The notes: generated by a model not told the origin, from the letters alone. DNA of 64,000 bases from Oscillatoriophycideae cyanobacterium NC_groundwater_1537_Pr4_S-0.65um_50_18 (GCA_016208305.1 JACQYI010000006.1:124001-188000); one strand, 5' to 3'. Positions 1 through 9,400 are shown, counted from the first letter of the stretch. Numbers and translations: made by a program.

Positions 1-741
1 CGCCGGACTGGGGGCTTCCTCTAGCAGCTTTTGGTGCCGTCGCTGAATCGAACAGTCCCGTTCGCCCAGGTGGATAACGTTGCCATGACTATCGGCCAAG
101 ATCTGAAACTCAATGTGGCGAGGGCGCTCCACAAACTTTTCTAGATAAACCCCCGCATTGCCAAAGGCGGCTTCTGCTTCGCCTTGGGCAGCCAAAAAAG
201 ATTTAATTAGCTCTTCTTCATGCCGCACCAGCCGCATACCGCGCCCGCCGCCGCCCGCCGTAGCCTTAATGATGACGGGGTAGCCAATCTTACGGGCGAT
301 CGTCAATACCTCTTTCTCGTCGGTTAGCAGACCATCGCTACCGGGCACCGTGGGCACGCCAATCCGGATCATTGTCTCTTTGGCAGTCGATTTGTCACCC
401 ATCGCTCGAATGGACTCTGGCGAAGGGCCAATGAAGGCAATTTGATGGTCGGCACAAATTTCGGCAAAGCGGGCGTTCTCCGCCAGAAAGCCGTACCCTG
501 GATGAATCGCTGCCGCATTGCGGGTCAACGCCGCCGCAATGATATTAGGAATGTTGAGATAACTTTTGCTGCTGGGGGGTTCTCCAATACAGACCGCCTC
601 GTCCGCAAGTTGGACATGAAGGGCATGGCAGTCTACTGTCGAATATACGGCCACCGTGGCAATGCCCATCTCTTCACAGGTGCGAAGAATTCGCAACGCA
701 ATCTCTCCACGGTTGGCAATCAAAATCTTGTCGAAGCGCAT
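1..741 (-). CDS. accC: Biotin carboxylase subunit of acetyl-CoA carboxylase (N-terminal 247 codons, cut by window edge)
   Basis: Biotin carboxylase uses ATP and bicarbonate to carboxylate biotin on the carrier protein, the first half of the acetyl-CoA carboxylase reaction in fatty acid synthesis. The ATG at 741 opens with [18 protein letters not shown], the family's classic N-terminus. It is followed by the biotin carboxylase N-domain ([13 protein letters not shown]) and the start of the ATP-grasp domain with the glycine-rich loop [12 protein letters not shown]. The frame is open to base 1, so roughly the last 200 residues lie outside the window. The identity is secure. The neighbour to the right (ho1) reads the same way, but the 172-nt gap suggests a separate promoter. 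Confidence 0.95.
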   Translation of the reverse strand, partial: MRFDKILIANRGEIALRILRTCEEMGIATVAVYSTVDCHALHVQLADEAVCIGEPPSSKSYLNIPNIIAAALTRNAAAIHPGYGFLAENARFAEICADHQIAFIGPSPESIRAMGDKSTAKETMIRIGVPTVPGSDGLLTDEKEVLTIARKIGYPVIIKATAGGGGRGMRLVRHEEELIKSFLAAQGEAEAAFGNAGVYLEKFVERPRHIEFQILADSHGNVIHLGERDCSIQRRHQKLLEEAPSPA

Positions 742-913
742 TTCAAAGAGTAGGGGTGAGGGATGAGATGAGGAGATTGAAGACTGGAAAGTAAGAAACC
801 AGTGTTTTGAATTTTACGCTGAATTGATCAACTCAAAACATCTAGCTTGCTCCCCAATCTCCAATCTCCTCTACCCACAACCAACTCAAGATCGACTCAA
901 GGCTGCCCAAGAC

Positions 914-1630
914 CTACTCAGCCGTTGCCAATTCAGTGCTGCCGCGCGTCCGTCGGCGGGTTAGCGAATTAAACAACATTTGGCCGATCGCCTTGATCAG
1001 ATTGCCTTCTAGCTCATTAAACATCTTCATGTTCATGCCAAAGGCTGCATTGGCCTCATCCACAATGCGATCGGCAGTCGCATCATCGATCGGCAACTCA
1101 TCCAAAGACTGACGATACTTGGCTTTGAAAGCCTTTTCGTCAGGGATTTCTTTGAACTCATAAAAAGCGGTGCCTTCGCCCTCACTCAGGTTCATGCCGC
1201 GCTGAGCAATACCCTTAAGGATTTGCCCTCCCGACAGATCGCCCAAATAGCGCGTGTAGGAATGTGCCGCCAATAGCTCAGGCTGGGTTGCCGAGATTTC
1301 GTGAATGCGAGCTACATAGGCTTTTGCCGCTTCCGAAGGGGCGATCTGCTCCCGCCAGTTGCTGCCATAGTAATACTGCAAATCCTGCTCTAGGCTGGCT
1401 TTGCGGTTCAGTTCAGCAAAGTAGATTTTAGAAACGATGGGATGGCTACGCAGCTTCTCCATCTCTTCTTCCATTGCCGAATAGACAAAGTAGAGATTAG
1501 AGACTAGCTTGCGATAGGAGTTTTTTTCTACCACCCCTTTCAAAAAACATTTTACAAATCCGACGTTCTCAGCCATCGAGTGAGCTTTTTTGGTGCCCTC
1601 ACGCAGCTTGCTTGCTAAATTACTGGTCAT
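914..1630 (-). CDS. ho1: Heme oxygenase 1 (biliverdin-forming)
   Basis: It cleaves heme to biliverdin IXalpha with ferredoxin electrons, the entry to phycobilin synthesis. I place the start at the ATG at 1630 because AGGA sits just upstream and the product is then 238 aa, close to the usual 240. An upstream in-frame ATG at 1753 would add 41 low-complexity residues unlike the family. With this start the proximal heme ligand is His17 in the context KKAHSMAE. The distal-helix motif YLGDLSGGQ is present. The extra C-terminal stretch TRRRTRGSTE is short and polar. The gene stands alone, with a 16-bp tandem duplication in its leader (1660-1692). Confidence 0.95.
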   Translation of the reverse strand: MTSNLASKLREGTKKAHSMAENVGFVKCFLKGVVEKNSYRKLVSNLYFVYSAMEEEMEKLRSHPIVSKIYFAELNRKASLEQDLQYYYGSNWREQIAPSEAAKAYVARIHEISATQPELLAAHSYTRYLGDLSGGQILKGIAQRGMNLSEGEGTAFYEFKEIPDEKAFKAKYRQSLDELPIDDATADRIVDEANAAFGMNMKMFNELEGNLIKAIGQMLFNSLTRRRTRGSTELATAE

Positions 1631-1659
1631 GCTAATGTTCCTAGTTAAAGTCCCAATAC

Positions 1660-1692
1660 TTTTTGCTTGAGCTTGTTTTTTGCTTGAGCTTG
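1660..1692. repeat. 16-bp tandem duplication in the ho1 leader
   Basis: TTTTTGCTTGAGCTTG occurs at 1660-1675 and again at 1677-1692 with one base between. It lies just upstream of the preferred ho1 start, so it would be in the 5' leader. Function unknown. Confidence 0.7.
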
Positions 1693-1880
1693 ACTTTGAT
1701 GCCTGAGAAAAATTCGCGATTACAGACAGCAAAACGTGCATCTGTAGATGCACCTAAATTGTTACAGTAGACTGATTTGATGAGAGTTTGTGTTAAAAAT
1801 TCTTACGTGGAGCGATCGCGCTTCAGCCCAAAAATAGCACGCTGCCCAGCCCAGAATTCATATTGCCATGACGGATTGCC

Positions 1881-2681
1881 ATGACTGAAACCGCCCACAG
1901 CTCAAGCTTGAGGAGATGGAGCCAGCGACTTCTGGCTGCCCTTTTACTGGGAGGACAAGTGATCGTTCACTTAATCCGAGGTAACATTCACCGTCGCAAT
2001 ACTTTAGAACAGATGGTGCTGGTGGGGCCAGAATCCCTGCTAATTGCCCTCGTCACCGCCACCTCTGTTGGCATGGTGTTTACCATTCAGGTCGCGCGTG
2101 AATTTATTAGTTTGGGCGCAGGCGCAACCGTAGGCGGCGTACTGGCCTTGGCGCTAGCCCGCGAACTCTCACCCGTCCTCACTGCCGTCATTTTGGCAGG
2201 GCGCGTCGGTTCAGCCTTCTCTGCCGAAATTGGCACCATGCAGGTTACAGAGCAAATTGATGCCCTCTACATGCTGAAAACCGACCCGATCGACTATCTG
2301 GTGATTCCTCGCCTGCTGTCTTGCTGTCTAATGCTGCCCTTCTTGACCATCCTTTCCTTCGTGGCAGGCATGAGTGCAGGCATGGTGATTGCCGATTCGC
2401 TCTATGGCATTTCTCATGTCATCTTCCTAAATTCAGTGCGAAATTTCTTATCGGGCTGGGACTTAATCAGCGCTGTGATTAAGAGCGTTGTGTTTGGCGG
2501 ACTAATTGCCATTATTGGCTCAAGCTGGGGCTTGACCACCACAGGCGGAGCCAAGGGAGTTGGGCAATCGACCACGACTGCCGTCGTCACAGCTCTGTTG
2601 GCTATTTTTATCAGCGATTTCTTTCTTTCCTGGCTGATGTTTCAGGGAACAGGCGGAGCGGTAACGCGAGGCATCGGCTAA
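1881..2681 (+). CDS. MlaE-family ABC transporter permease
   Basis: This 266-aa protein is a permease of the MlaE family, which moves phospholipid or other lipid between membranes together with an MlaF ATPase and MCE-domain (MlaD) protein. About five hydrophobic segments are visible. The family signature around residues 100-135 (ALARELSPVLTAVILAGRVG followed by SAFSAEIGTMQVTEQIDAL) is clear. No ATPase or MCE gene is adjacent, so its partners are elsewhere. A seven-codon upstream ORF (ATG 1868, stop 1886-1888) overlaps the start codon. It is followed by DUF3119 and DUF3086 genes in the same direction, an arrangement consistent with co-expression. Confidence 0.9.
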   Translation: MTETAHSSSLRRWSQRLLAALLLGGQVIVHLIRGNIHRRNTLEQMVLVGPESLLIALVTATSVGMVFTIQVAREFISLGAGATVGGVLALALARELSPVLTAVILAGRVGSAFSAEIGTMQVTEQIDALYMLKTDPIDYLVIPRLLSCCLMLPFLTILSFVAGMSAGMVIADSLYGISHVIFLNSVRNFLSGWDLISAVIKSVVFGGLIAIIGSSWGLTTTGGAKGVGQSTTTAVVTALLAIFISDFFLSWLMFQGTGGAVTRGIG

Positions 2682-2832
2682 GGCGTGATGTTTTGCCAGG
2701 GGACGCTGTGCTCCTTTCAAAACATCATCAGCCCCATCCATCCTCTAAACATCCATCCTCTAAAATAGAGATGTTCTGACCTTGCCCTCTACTTTTAGCC
2801 CTCTACTCCGCTTGGACGGGAGAACCGATCGC

Positions 2833-3234
2833 ATGACTACTACTCCCACAAATTTGCCCCCGACAGCGCCCACCGAGACGGTACAGTTGTCCCCTAGCTA
2901 TGCCTTGCCGATTGCTCTTATGCTACTGGCGATACCGCTGGGCTGGTTGCAACTTTGGGCAGGGGGAGCGATCGCCCTATTTGGCGTATTTTTGCTTATC
3001 CAAGCGATCACACTACGGCTGCTGTTCACTGAAACAGCCCTAGAGATCTACCGAGGCGATCGCCTGATTCGCAACTTCCCCTATTCGGAGTGGCAGAATT
3101 GGCGCATTTTTGGGTCAGGCGCACCTATTCTGTTCTATTTCAAAGAGATTAACAGCATTCACTTCTTACCCATCTTGTTTGATCCCAAGATGTTACGCAT
3201 CTGCCTGGAACAACGCTGTCCCTTTATTCCCTGA
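2833..3234 (+). CDS. DUF3119-family membrane protein
   Basis: This is a conserved cyanobacterial protein of unknown function matching the DUF3119 family. I prefer the ATG at 2833 (133 aa), preceded by GGGAGA at a good distance, over a TTG at 2782 that would add 17 residues. Two hydrophobic segments lie at about residues 24-62 (ALPIALMLLAIPLG and GGAIALFGVFLLIQAI). They are followed by a soluble tail with LEIYRGDRLIRNFPYSEW and ILFYFKEINSIHFLP, which resembles a PH-like fold. It lies between an MlaE permease and a DUF3086 gene, so an envelope role is a reasonable guess only. Confidence 0.8.
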   Translation: MTTTPTNLPPTAPTETVQLSPSYALPIALMLLAIPLGWLQLWAGGAIALFGVFLLIQAITLRLLFTETALEIYRGDRLIRNFPYSEWQNWRIFGSGAPILFYFKEINSIHFLPILFDPKMLRICLEQRCPFIP

Positions 3235-3309
3235 GCTAGGGGTGTTCTAGATCTCTCGATCGACTAGCAGAATACTCGACCTAAGTTTATCCCTCCCTTC
3301 GGACAATTC

Positions 3310-4446
3310 ATGACTTCAGACCCTTCCTTCATTCCTGACTCGCTGAATACCTCAGCAGATCGCCCTTACTCCTCTAGCAACAATGCCCTTGATCTAGAAC
3401 GCCGCGTTGCTGAGCTACAGCAGCAAGAAAAGGCGCTACGCCAAGAGATTGCGGCATTGCAAAGCTCTCATAGCAGCCTGCTGCAAAAGCAAGTTGCCGA
3501 AACTCAGGCGGCGATCGGGCGAGTCGTAAAGGAAGGACTTAGCGACCTAGAACAACGCAAGCAAACCCTGCAAGTGGCCGTAGACCAGCTAGAGCGGCGG
3601 CAAGAGCGCATTCGCAACGAGATGAGAACCACCTTTGCAGGCGCATCGCAAGACCTAGCCATCCGCGTGCAGGGGTTTAAAGACTATCTCGTGGGCAGTT
3701 TGCAAGACTTGGTCACGGCTGCCGAGCAGTTGCAGATGGCTCCGCCACCAGAGCCACAGCGATCGCCCAATCCCTCCTCCAGTTCAGCCTCTGGCACACC
3801 CAGCCGCTTCGCCGAATCTCGATCGGGTGAACCTAGGGTCGATGAGAGACGATCCGCCGAGGGGCGATCGATCGAACCCAACCGAGAGTCTGAAGCAGCT
3901 CCCAAATTTGCCGAATCCGCTTTTCAAGAGCAAGCCAAACGCATTCGCAAACTCCTAGACCAATATCGCATCGCACCCGATTACTACGGGGCACCCTGGC
4001 ATCTGCGACGCACCTTTGAGCCAATTCACGCGGAACGAGTCTCTAACTGGTTTTTTACCCAGGGTGGACGCGGAGCGCTGAAAACAATGGGTTCAAGGCT
4101 GCAAAACATCTTAATCGCCTCCGCAACCATTTCAATCTTGAAAGATCTATACGGCGATCGCCTGCGTGTTTTGGTCTTAGGTAATTCTCCTGAGCGCTTA
4201 GGCGAGTGGCGGCGAGGCTTACAAGACTGCTTAGGCGTCTCCCGCGTTGACTTTGGAGCCGATCAAGGCATTATGTTATTTGAAGCCCCTGAGCCTTTAG
4301 TACAGCGAGCCGATCGCCTTGTCAAGCAAAAGCAGATGCCCCTCGTGATCGTTGATGAATCTGAAATTGTCATAGACATAGCCCTGCTCCAGTTTCCCCT
4401 CTGGCTAGCCTTTGCAGCCGATCCCGCCAATCCCGCCCTGTATTAG
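3310..4446 (+). CDS. DUF3086 protein with N-terminal coiled coil
   Basis: The 378-aa product has three parts: a long Q/E/R-rich coiled coil (about residues 28-115), a disordered S/P/R/E-rich linker (about 145-200) in which the EPR/ESR/EGR motif repeats several times, and a globular C-terminal domain (about 205-378) matching DUF3086, with NWFFTQGGRGALKTMGSR and VIVDESEIVIDIALLQFPLW. Function is not known. It has no signal peptide or membrane segment. It is the last gene of a + strand set with the MlaE permease and DUF3119, and ends at a strong hairpin at 4467. Confidence 0.85.
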   Translation: MTSDPSFIPDSLNTSADRPYSSSNNALDLERRVAELQQQEKALRQEIAALQSSHSSLLQKQVAETQAAIGRVVKEGLSDLEQRKQTLQVAVDQLERRQERIRNEMRTTFAGASQDLAIRVQGFKDYLVGSLQDLVTAAEQLQMAPPPEPQRSPNPSSSSASGTPSRFAESRSGEPRVDERRSAEGRSIEPNRESEAAPKFAESAFQEQAKRIRKLLDQYRIAPDYYGAPWHLRRTFEPIHAERVSNWFFTQGGRGALKTMGSRLQNILIASATISILKDLYGDRLRVLVLGNSPERLGEWRRGLQDCLGVSRVDFGADQGIMLFEAPEPLVQRADRLVKQKQMPLVIVDESEIVIDIALLQFPLWLAFAADPANPALY

Positions 4447-4466
4447 ACGTATTGCAAGTTTAGGTT

Positions 4467-4487
4467 AAGGGAGGCTGCGCCTCCCTT
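4467..4487. terminator. Hairpin between convergent genes
   Basis: A perfect 9-bp stem (AAGGGAGGC, loop TGC, GCCTCCCTT) lies 20 nt after the DUF3086 stop and before the convergent cobD-like stop. Two more GC-rich hairpins follow (4525-4542, stem GGGGAC/GTCCCC, and one around 4546-4568). They probably end transcription from both sides. Confidence 0.6.
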
Positions 4488-4578
4488 CCCAATCCCACAA
4501 TCCAACTCATCTGGAGGGGGTTCGGGGGACGCAGCCGTCCCCTGACGGGGGTTTGGGGGAGACCCCCAATGATTGCCG

Positions 4579-5655
4579 CTACACCTCAGCCAACCCCCGC
4601 AACAGCCGCCGATTCTCCTCAACCGTCCGTACCGCCACCCGAAAAAAGCGATCGCTCAGCTCAGGAAAACTCCTACAGTCCCGAATCAAAATGCGGCTGG
4701 CCTGTAACAACTTCAGCTGTAGCTCCACAGCCGATCGCTCAGACTGCACCAAAAAATAGTTAACCGCACTCGGAATCGGGCTAAGCCCCGGCAGCGCCGC
4801 TAAACCCTCAAACAAAGGCGTATGCGCCTCCGCCAGCCATGCCCAAGTGCGCCGCTGAAACTCCACATCTCGCAATCCAGCAACCCCCGCCGCAGCCGCC
4901 AGCACATTGACCGACCAAGGATCACGCCACTGCCGCCAGCGCCGCAGCCGATCGGGATGGGCGATCGCATACCCCAAACGTAGACCCGCCAAACCGTAAA
5001 ACTTCGTCAGCGATCGCAAAATCACCAAATTAGGGTAGTCCACAACGCGATCGATCAGGCTCTGCTGCTGCTCAGGCAACAAGAAATCCATAAAGGCTTC
5101 GTCAATCACCACCAAAGCAAACCGATCGAGCAACGGCAAGATCGCCTCTGCCGCGAATAGCCGACCCGTAGGATTGTGAGGATTATTAAGCAGCAGCCCT
5201 GTGGCCTTAAAACCTGTAGCCTCAAGAAAGTCCGGCAAAGACTTTGGTAAAACCGTTTGCCCCTCTAGCCTCATCGGGCAACGTATCACCTTAGCGCCAA
5301 AAGCCTCTAGCGATCGCAAGTAATCGCCAAAGGCAGGCGTGATCAAATAAGTTGAATTCAACTCAGCCAGTTCCCGACTTGCCCAAGTCAACAGCTCAGC
5401 AGAGCCATTTCCAGGCAAGATCCACTCCGGTGAAACGGAGTGAACCTCGCTCAAAACCTGGCACAGCTCCCGACAATCTGGATCAGGATAATGCGCCAGA
5501 TCTCCCAGATGAGCTTGAATAGCGGCGATCGCAGATGAAGGAGTGCCCAACGGACTAATGCTGGCAGAAAAATCTAGTATTTCATGAGGGGAACAGCCTG
5601 CCAGCGATGCCGCCCAAGCCAAATTCCCCCCATGTGCTTGAAACAATGGTTGCAC
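4579..5655 (-). CDS. cobD: PLP-dependent threonine-phosphate decarboxylase / histidinol-phosphate aminotransferase-like enzyme
   Basis: This 358-aa fold-type I PLP enzyme matches the CobD (L-threonine-O-3-phosphate decarboxylase) branch of the HisC family, which makes the aminopropanol linker of cobalamin. Support comes from the N-terminus with HGGNL and LDFSASISPLG, the cofactor loop NNPHNPTG (157-164), DEAF (185-188) and the PLP lysine K218 in LRSLTKFYGLAGLRLGY. HisC itself lacks the HGGN start. It begins 11 nt after the hupB stop on the same strand, so the two are probably co-transcribed despite unrelated roles. CobD versus another HisC-like activity cannot be fixed by eye. Confidence 0.8.
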   Translation of the reverse strand: MQPLFQAHGGNLAWAASLAGCSPHEILDFSASISPLGTPSSAIAAIQAHLGDLAHYPDPDCRELCQVLSEVHSVSPEWILPGNGSAELLTWASRELAELNSTYLITPAFGDYLRSLEAFGAKVIRCPMRLEGQTVLPKSLPDFLEATGFKATGLLLNNPHNPTGRLFAAEAILPLLDRFALVVIDEAFMDFLLPEQQQSLIDRVVDYPNLVILRSLTKFYGLAGLRLGYAIAHPDRLRRWRQWRDPWSVNVLAAAAGVAGLRDVEFQRRTWAWLAEAHTPLFEGLAALPGLSPIPSAVNYFLVQSERSAVELQLKLLQASRILIRDCRSFPELSDRFFRVAVRTVEENRRLLRGLAEV

Positions 5656-5666
5656 GCAGCAGCTCG

Positions 5667-5945
5667 CTATTTAGGAGCCACCATTTCTTTGAACAGCTTG
5701 CCCGCCGAAAAAGCAGGCACCTTGGTAGCCGGGATTTCCATAGCTTCTCCAGTCTTGGGGTTGCGTCCCTCACGCGCCTTACGCTCACGCGGCTCAAAAG
5801 AGCCAAAGCCCACCAGCGTGACCTTATCACCCCCGGAGACGGCTTCCATGATGGCATCAATTGCCGCTGTAAGCACAGCATCTGCCTGTTTCTTAGTCAC
5901 ACTTGCCTTCTCAGCAACCTTATCTACCAATTCACCTTTATTCAT
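5667..5945 (-). CDS. hupB: HU-family DNA-binding protein
   Basis: This is a 92-aa nucleoid protein of the HU/IHF family that bends DNA as a dimer. The whole family pattern is visible: MNKGELVDKVAEKA, the FGSFEPRERKAR hinge, and the DNA-binding arm GRNPKTGEAMEIPA with the conserved proline. A strong AAAGGAGA lies 6 nt before the ATG. Length is standard. It is followed at 11 nt by the cobD-like gene. Confidence 0.97.
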   Translation of the reverse strand: MNKGELVDKVAEKASVTKKQADAVLTAAIDAIMEAVSGGDKVTLVGFGSFEPRERKAREGRNPKTGEAMEIPATKVPAFSAGKLFKEMVAPK

Positions 5946-6273
5946 GGGTATCTCCTTTCAATGTTCACAGTAGAGTTCATTTTTCGATCAGGGGCTGGGA
6001 TCGATCCAGGAATTTCCGAGGCATGATTTGAGATGCTTTTAAATCCATCCAACTGTCATTAAGCCATAAAACAGCTGAAAGCCTTGTGCACTCGTACTTT
6101 TCAATGTTTTATTCTAAGCACAAGATCAGGGTAATGGATCGCCGAAACCTTTAATTTATGTGGATTTCGGGCATTTTTTGGGGAAATCTTATCAATACCG
6201 ACAGATTTAAGATCAATCTAGTAGGTAGATATTCCTGATCAGGGCTTTCTGAGCCAGCTCCATGACTCTGCTG
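5946..6273. other. Gap between hupB and pilQ, with an orphan terminator-like hairpin
   Basis: This holds the promoter region of hupB (minus strand) and the 3' end of pilQ. At 6142-6170 arms CCGAAACC/GGATTTCGG (one bulged base) are followed on the plus strand by GCATTTTTT. That is the layout of a plus-strand intrinsic terminator, although no plus-strand gene ends here. Otherwise no gene is visible. Confidence 0.4.
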
Positions 6274-8520
6274 CTAACGAGGTCGTTGCAAAAGCTGCTG
6301 AGCTTCCGACGAAGGCGTATAGCGGTAGCCAAACGCAGAATTATCAGAATCATCCAGAATCTGAGGCGTCAGCACCACAATGACCTCTTGGCGGCTATTG
6401 GTTCGTGCTGTGCGTCTAAACAAAGCTCCCAGAATCGGGATGTCTCCCAAGATGGGTATTTTGGTCACTTCTGCCCGATCGCTATCCTGGATAATTCCAG
6501 ACAAGATCAGCGTCTGCCCATCTCGCACCCGAATCTGCCCTGAAGAAACTCGGCGAATCGCCAACAGCGTAATCACCTGGTCAATTCCCTGGATGTTAAT
6601 CGTTTGCGTTGTTGCAGGTGACGAAATAGCCGGAGCCACAGACAGAGCCACAAATCCATTGTCATCAATGCGATCGACCTGGACTTGAAGAATCAGACCA
6701 GCCGGAGTTCTTTCAACCGTCACCGTTTGCGTCCGATCTTCTCCTGTGCCAGTCGTTTCAACCTCTAAGTTAGTCACTACATCCTGCGTCAGCTGCACCT
6801 CAGCCTGCTGGCCTTCCTGCACCACCAGCGTCGGATCAGTCAAGATTTTGGCATTCCCGGTCGTGACTGCAATTTGCAGCTGCGCCAAAAACTTATTGAC
6901 AAACTCAAAGTTGCCCGGTCGAGTTACAGCACCCAAAACCGTACTACCAATTGAGCCAGCATCTAAACCTGTGTTGGCAGGCGTACTGTCGCCAAAGTTA
7001 ATCACCCCAACGCCATTGCCGCTTGCGACTCGGTTGTTCCCTAGCCCAAAGGAAAAGCTGGTAGAAGCGCGATCGGTACTCAACAAGTTGACATCCACCA
7101 CGCGCACGTTTATGGCGACTTGGCGACGGCGAATATCCAACTGAGAGAGCTGAGAAACCGCCACTTCGACCGCATTGGGGTTACCAATCAACGTCACAGC
7201 ATTGGTTCGCTCATCGCCCACAACCTGCAAGCCCCTCAAAATGGGAGTCGAGTCTTGATAATCAACCCGCTGCACATTAATCGTTGACTCCGTACTCTGC
7301 TGCGTTTGGCGCGCTTGAGCCGCTTGCCCAGACGAATCTTCAGCCACAATCCCTTCTTCTGTGGTGATGGGAGTCGCCGTTACCGTCGTCACCAATCGTT
7401 CGCTGCTTACCGCTGTCTCAGCGCCCAAACCCACCAAAAAAGAAACTGCCGATCGCACCGGAACCTGGTTTAAGCGCAGTGTCCGAGAAATGACCTGACG
7501 GGCAGAATTGGGTAAGCGTGGCCCCACAAAAATGGTGCGCCCAGAGCGGTTTGCCTCCAGTCCGGTAATCCGTAGCACGTAATTAAATACGCTGGCGACT
7601 GGTTCATTCTCAATGTCGAGTGAAACCTTAACGCCGTTATCGCTCTCTGCCTGTCCCTGTGCCGCATCAGGCGGGGTGTCAGTCGGGTTGCCTTGAGCAT
7701 CCACATAGGCAATGTTTAGTCCTGCCGCGCGAGCCAGCAGGGACAACACATCTCTCGCTGGCGCATCTCGCAGCACCAAACGGGGCACAACCTCATTTGA
7801 CCCCAGATCGATCGACGGACTAGAGACATCAACATTAGAGAACGAAATATCACCTAAAGGAGGGGGCACAGCCCGCGTTTGCAGCGGAGGAACGTAGGTG
7901 TTACTGGGAGTCAACACAGGCACCCCATCGATCGTCACCCCTGGATTAGGCACCAACACATCACCCGTGTTTTGAGCCACGACGGCAGGGGCAGGCGGTG
8001 TAGCTGGAGCAGCCTCAGCTGGAGGTGCTGCAATAGGAGGAGCCGTGACCGGAACCTGAGCCACCGGAGGACTCTGAGGCGCAGCTTCCGGCTGGCTAGC
8101 AGACTGAGCCGTAGCCCCGCCAGCAGGACTTACGCTCAATACAATGCCGCTACTGCCGCGATTCACCTGAGCCGAAGGAGCATCGCTGCCGCCGCTAATG
8201 GTGACCCGCACGCTGTTGGTATCTAGCTGAGCCACAGTCACCGAGCTAATGCCGGGTGCCGGATCATTTTGTGAGAAGCTGCCCTGTGGCAATTTGAGCT
8301 GAGCGTTAACGATGTCAGCCACTAAGGCATTGCCCCGCTGAACCGTGAAAACCTGCGGCCGATCGCCACTGCTCGTCTGTAAGACAACATTGACCTTACC
8401 TTCGCTGGGGTCAACCTGTACGCTAGTTATTTGAGTTGCGGCAGCACTTGCGGGCTGAGCCGCGATCGCCAAGATCGCCACACCGCCGATGAGACCGCCA
8501 ATTCCGAGATGCCGTTCCAC
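6274..8520 (-). CDS. pilQ: Type IV pilus outer-membrane secretin
   Basis: PilQ forms the multimeric outer-membrane pore through which type IV pili extend, needed for motility and DNA uptake. The start is a GTG at 8520, set by a strong AAGGAGGAG 6 nt upstream. The 748-aa product has a signal peptide ending near ASAAAT, an AMIN domain (about 28-130), a P/A-rich linker (about 135-200), an STN/N0 domain (about 245-335), secretin N-domains (about 340-470) and the secretin barrel (about 530-735). The barrel carries the signature KIPILGDIPILGALFRR near the end. It lies downstream of pilMNO but is separated from pilO by about 880 nt that include a MITE, so it probably has its own promoter. Confidence 0.95.
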   Translation of the reverse strand: MERHLGIGGLIGGVAILAIAAQPASAAATQITSVQVDPSEGKVNVVLQTSSGDRPQVFTVQRGNALVADIVNAQLKLPQGSFSQNDPAPGISSVTVAQLDTNSVRVTISGGSDAPSAQVNRGSSGIVLSVSPAGGATAQSASQPEAAPQSPPVAQVPVTAPPIAAPPAEAAPATPPAPAVVAQNTGDVLVPNPGVTIDGVPVLTPSNTYVPPLQTRAVPPPLGDISFSNVDVSSPSIDLGSNEVVPRLVLRDAPARDVLSLLARAAGLNIAYVDAQGNPTDTPPDAAQGQAESDNGVKVSLDIENEPVASVFNYVLRITGLEANRSGRTIFVGPRLPNSARQVISRTLRLNQVPVRSAVSFLVGLGAETAVSSERLVTTVTATPITTEEGIVAEDSSGQAAQARQTQQSTESTINVQRVDYQDSTPILRGLQVVGDERTNAVTLIGNPNAVEVAVSQLSQLDIRRRQVAINVRVVDVNLLSTDRASTSFSFGLGNNRVASGNGVGVINFGDSTPANTGLDAGSIGSTVLGAVTRPGNFEFVNKFLAQLQIAVTTGNAKILTDPTLVVQEGQQAEVQLTQDVVTNLEVETTGTGEDRTQTVTVERTPAGLILQVQVDRIDDNGFVALSVAPAISSPATTQTINIQGIDQVITLLAIRRVSSGQIRVRDGQTLILSGIIQDSDRAEVTKIPILGDIPILGALFRRTARTNSRQEVIVVLTPQILDDSDNSAFGYRYTPSSEAQQLLQRPR

Positions 8521-9400
8521 GGTTCACTCCTCCTTAAAAAATTCCTGAACTTCCCAATTCAACTCAACGGGGCAAGGCAAATGCCAACTGTCAAACGAGC
8601 AGCTCAACAAGCCGAGCTAAGCAACTTTAATCGCATTAATCCCAAATGGACGCAAATCTGTGCGATCGCCCACCTTAAGTTATATGTAGCGTCTTAAACA
8701 TAGATACACCGACTCTAGCGCTATCCGTAGCGTAATTCTAAGTTATCTAGCCTTCAATAGTATCGTTTTCTCAAAAAAAAGCCACATTTTCTAGTCTGCG
8801 AAGCGAATTTCTAGTTAATGAGGCAAAATCTATGAGAAAAACTTGTTAGAGAATGTTTGAAAAGTGGTCGGCTGTTGATTTTAAGCACCTGTTGATCCCC
8901 CCTGCCCCTACCCTGCGGGAGGCCGCTTCGCGTCTAGAAAAAGGGGGGAAATGAATTCAAAGTCCCCTTTTTTTAAGGGGGATTTAGGGGGATCTGAAAC
9001 TTTTCACTACCCACAGTTGGACTTTTCAAACATCCTCTAAGCCAGCTCAAAGCTGAATGGCTAATTTTGAGGAATAACCCACATTCCCCAAAAGATTTTT
9101 GGGAGAGAAGCTTACCCCCAAAAACCCAACAGACTGCAAACAAGGTGGCAGCCTTTAGAGCATGAGGCAAATTCTAGAGCTTTCTGCAAAAAGTGGCGGT
9201 TTCTAGTTTGGAAAAAAGAATCCGAAGCATGTTTTTAGCGCGGCAAAAATCCAGATCTCTAACCAGAAACCCTATCTCAGCTTTTGCATTCATCATTTTG
9301 CATCCATCAGATGAATGGCAAAAGCTGCCTTGCGGTCAGCTTTTTCGCCGCAGCTAGCCGCAACTGAGCAAAAATCTATAGGGCGATCGCCCCATCACGC
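8521..9400. other. Long pilO-pilQ gap
   Basis: These 880 nt separate pilO from pilQ, although pilM, pilN and pilO are packed with 1-nt or overlapping junctions. A MITE-like element occupies 8849-9037. Short open frames in the rest lack start signals and homology that I can recognise. The part nearest pilQ should carry its promoter. Confidence 0.6.
8849..9037. mobile_element. MITE-like element with 18-bp terminal inverted repeats
   Basis: The left end GAGAATGTTTGAAAAGT and the right end, whose reverse complement is GAGGATGTTTGAAAAGT, differ at one base. Both are flanked by TA (8847-8848 and 9038-9039), the target duplication expected of IS630/Tc1-mariner-type elements. Inside is a second inverted pair, GATCCCCC at 8894 and GGGGGATC ending at 8994, and a hairpin made of CCCCTTTTTTTAAGGGG. 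There is no transposase frame, so it is a non-autonomous element. The family assignment is inference. Confidence 0.75.

Noticed and set aside
8894-8994. GATCCCCC...GGGGGATC as an independent insertion element
   Set aside because: It lies wholly within the larger TA-flanked element and is better read as its inner palindrome.
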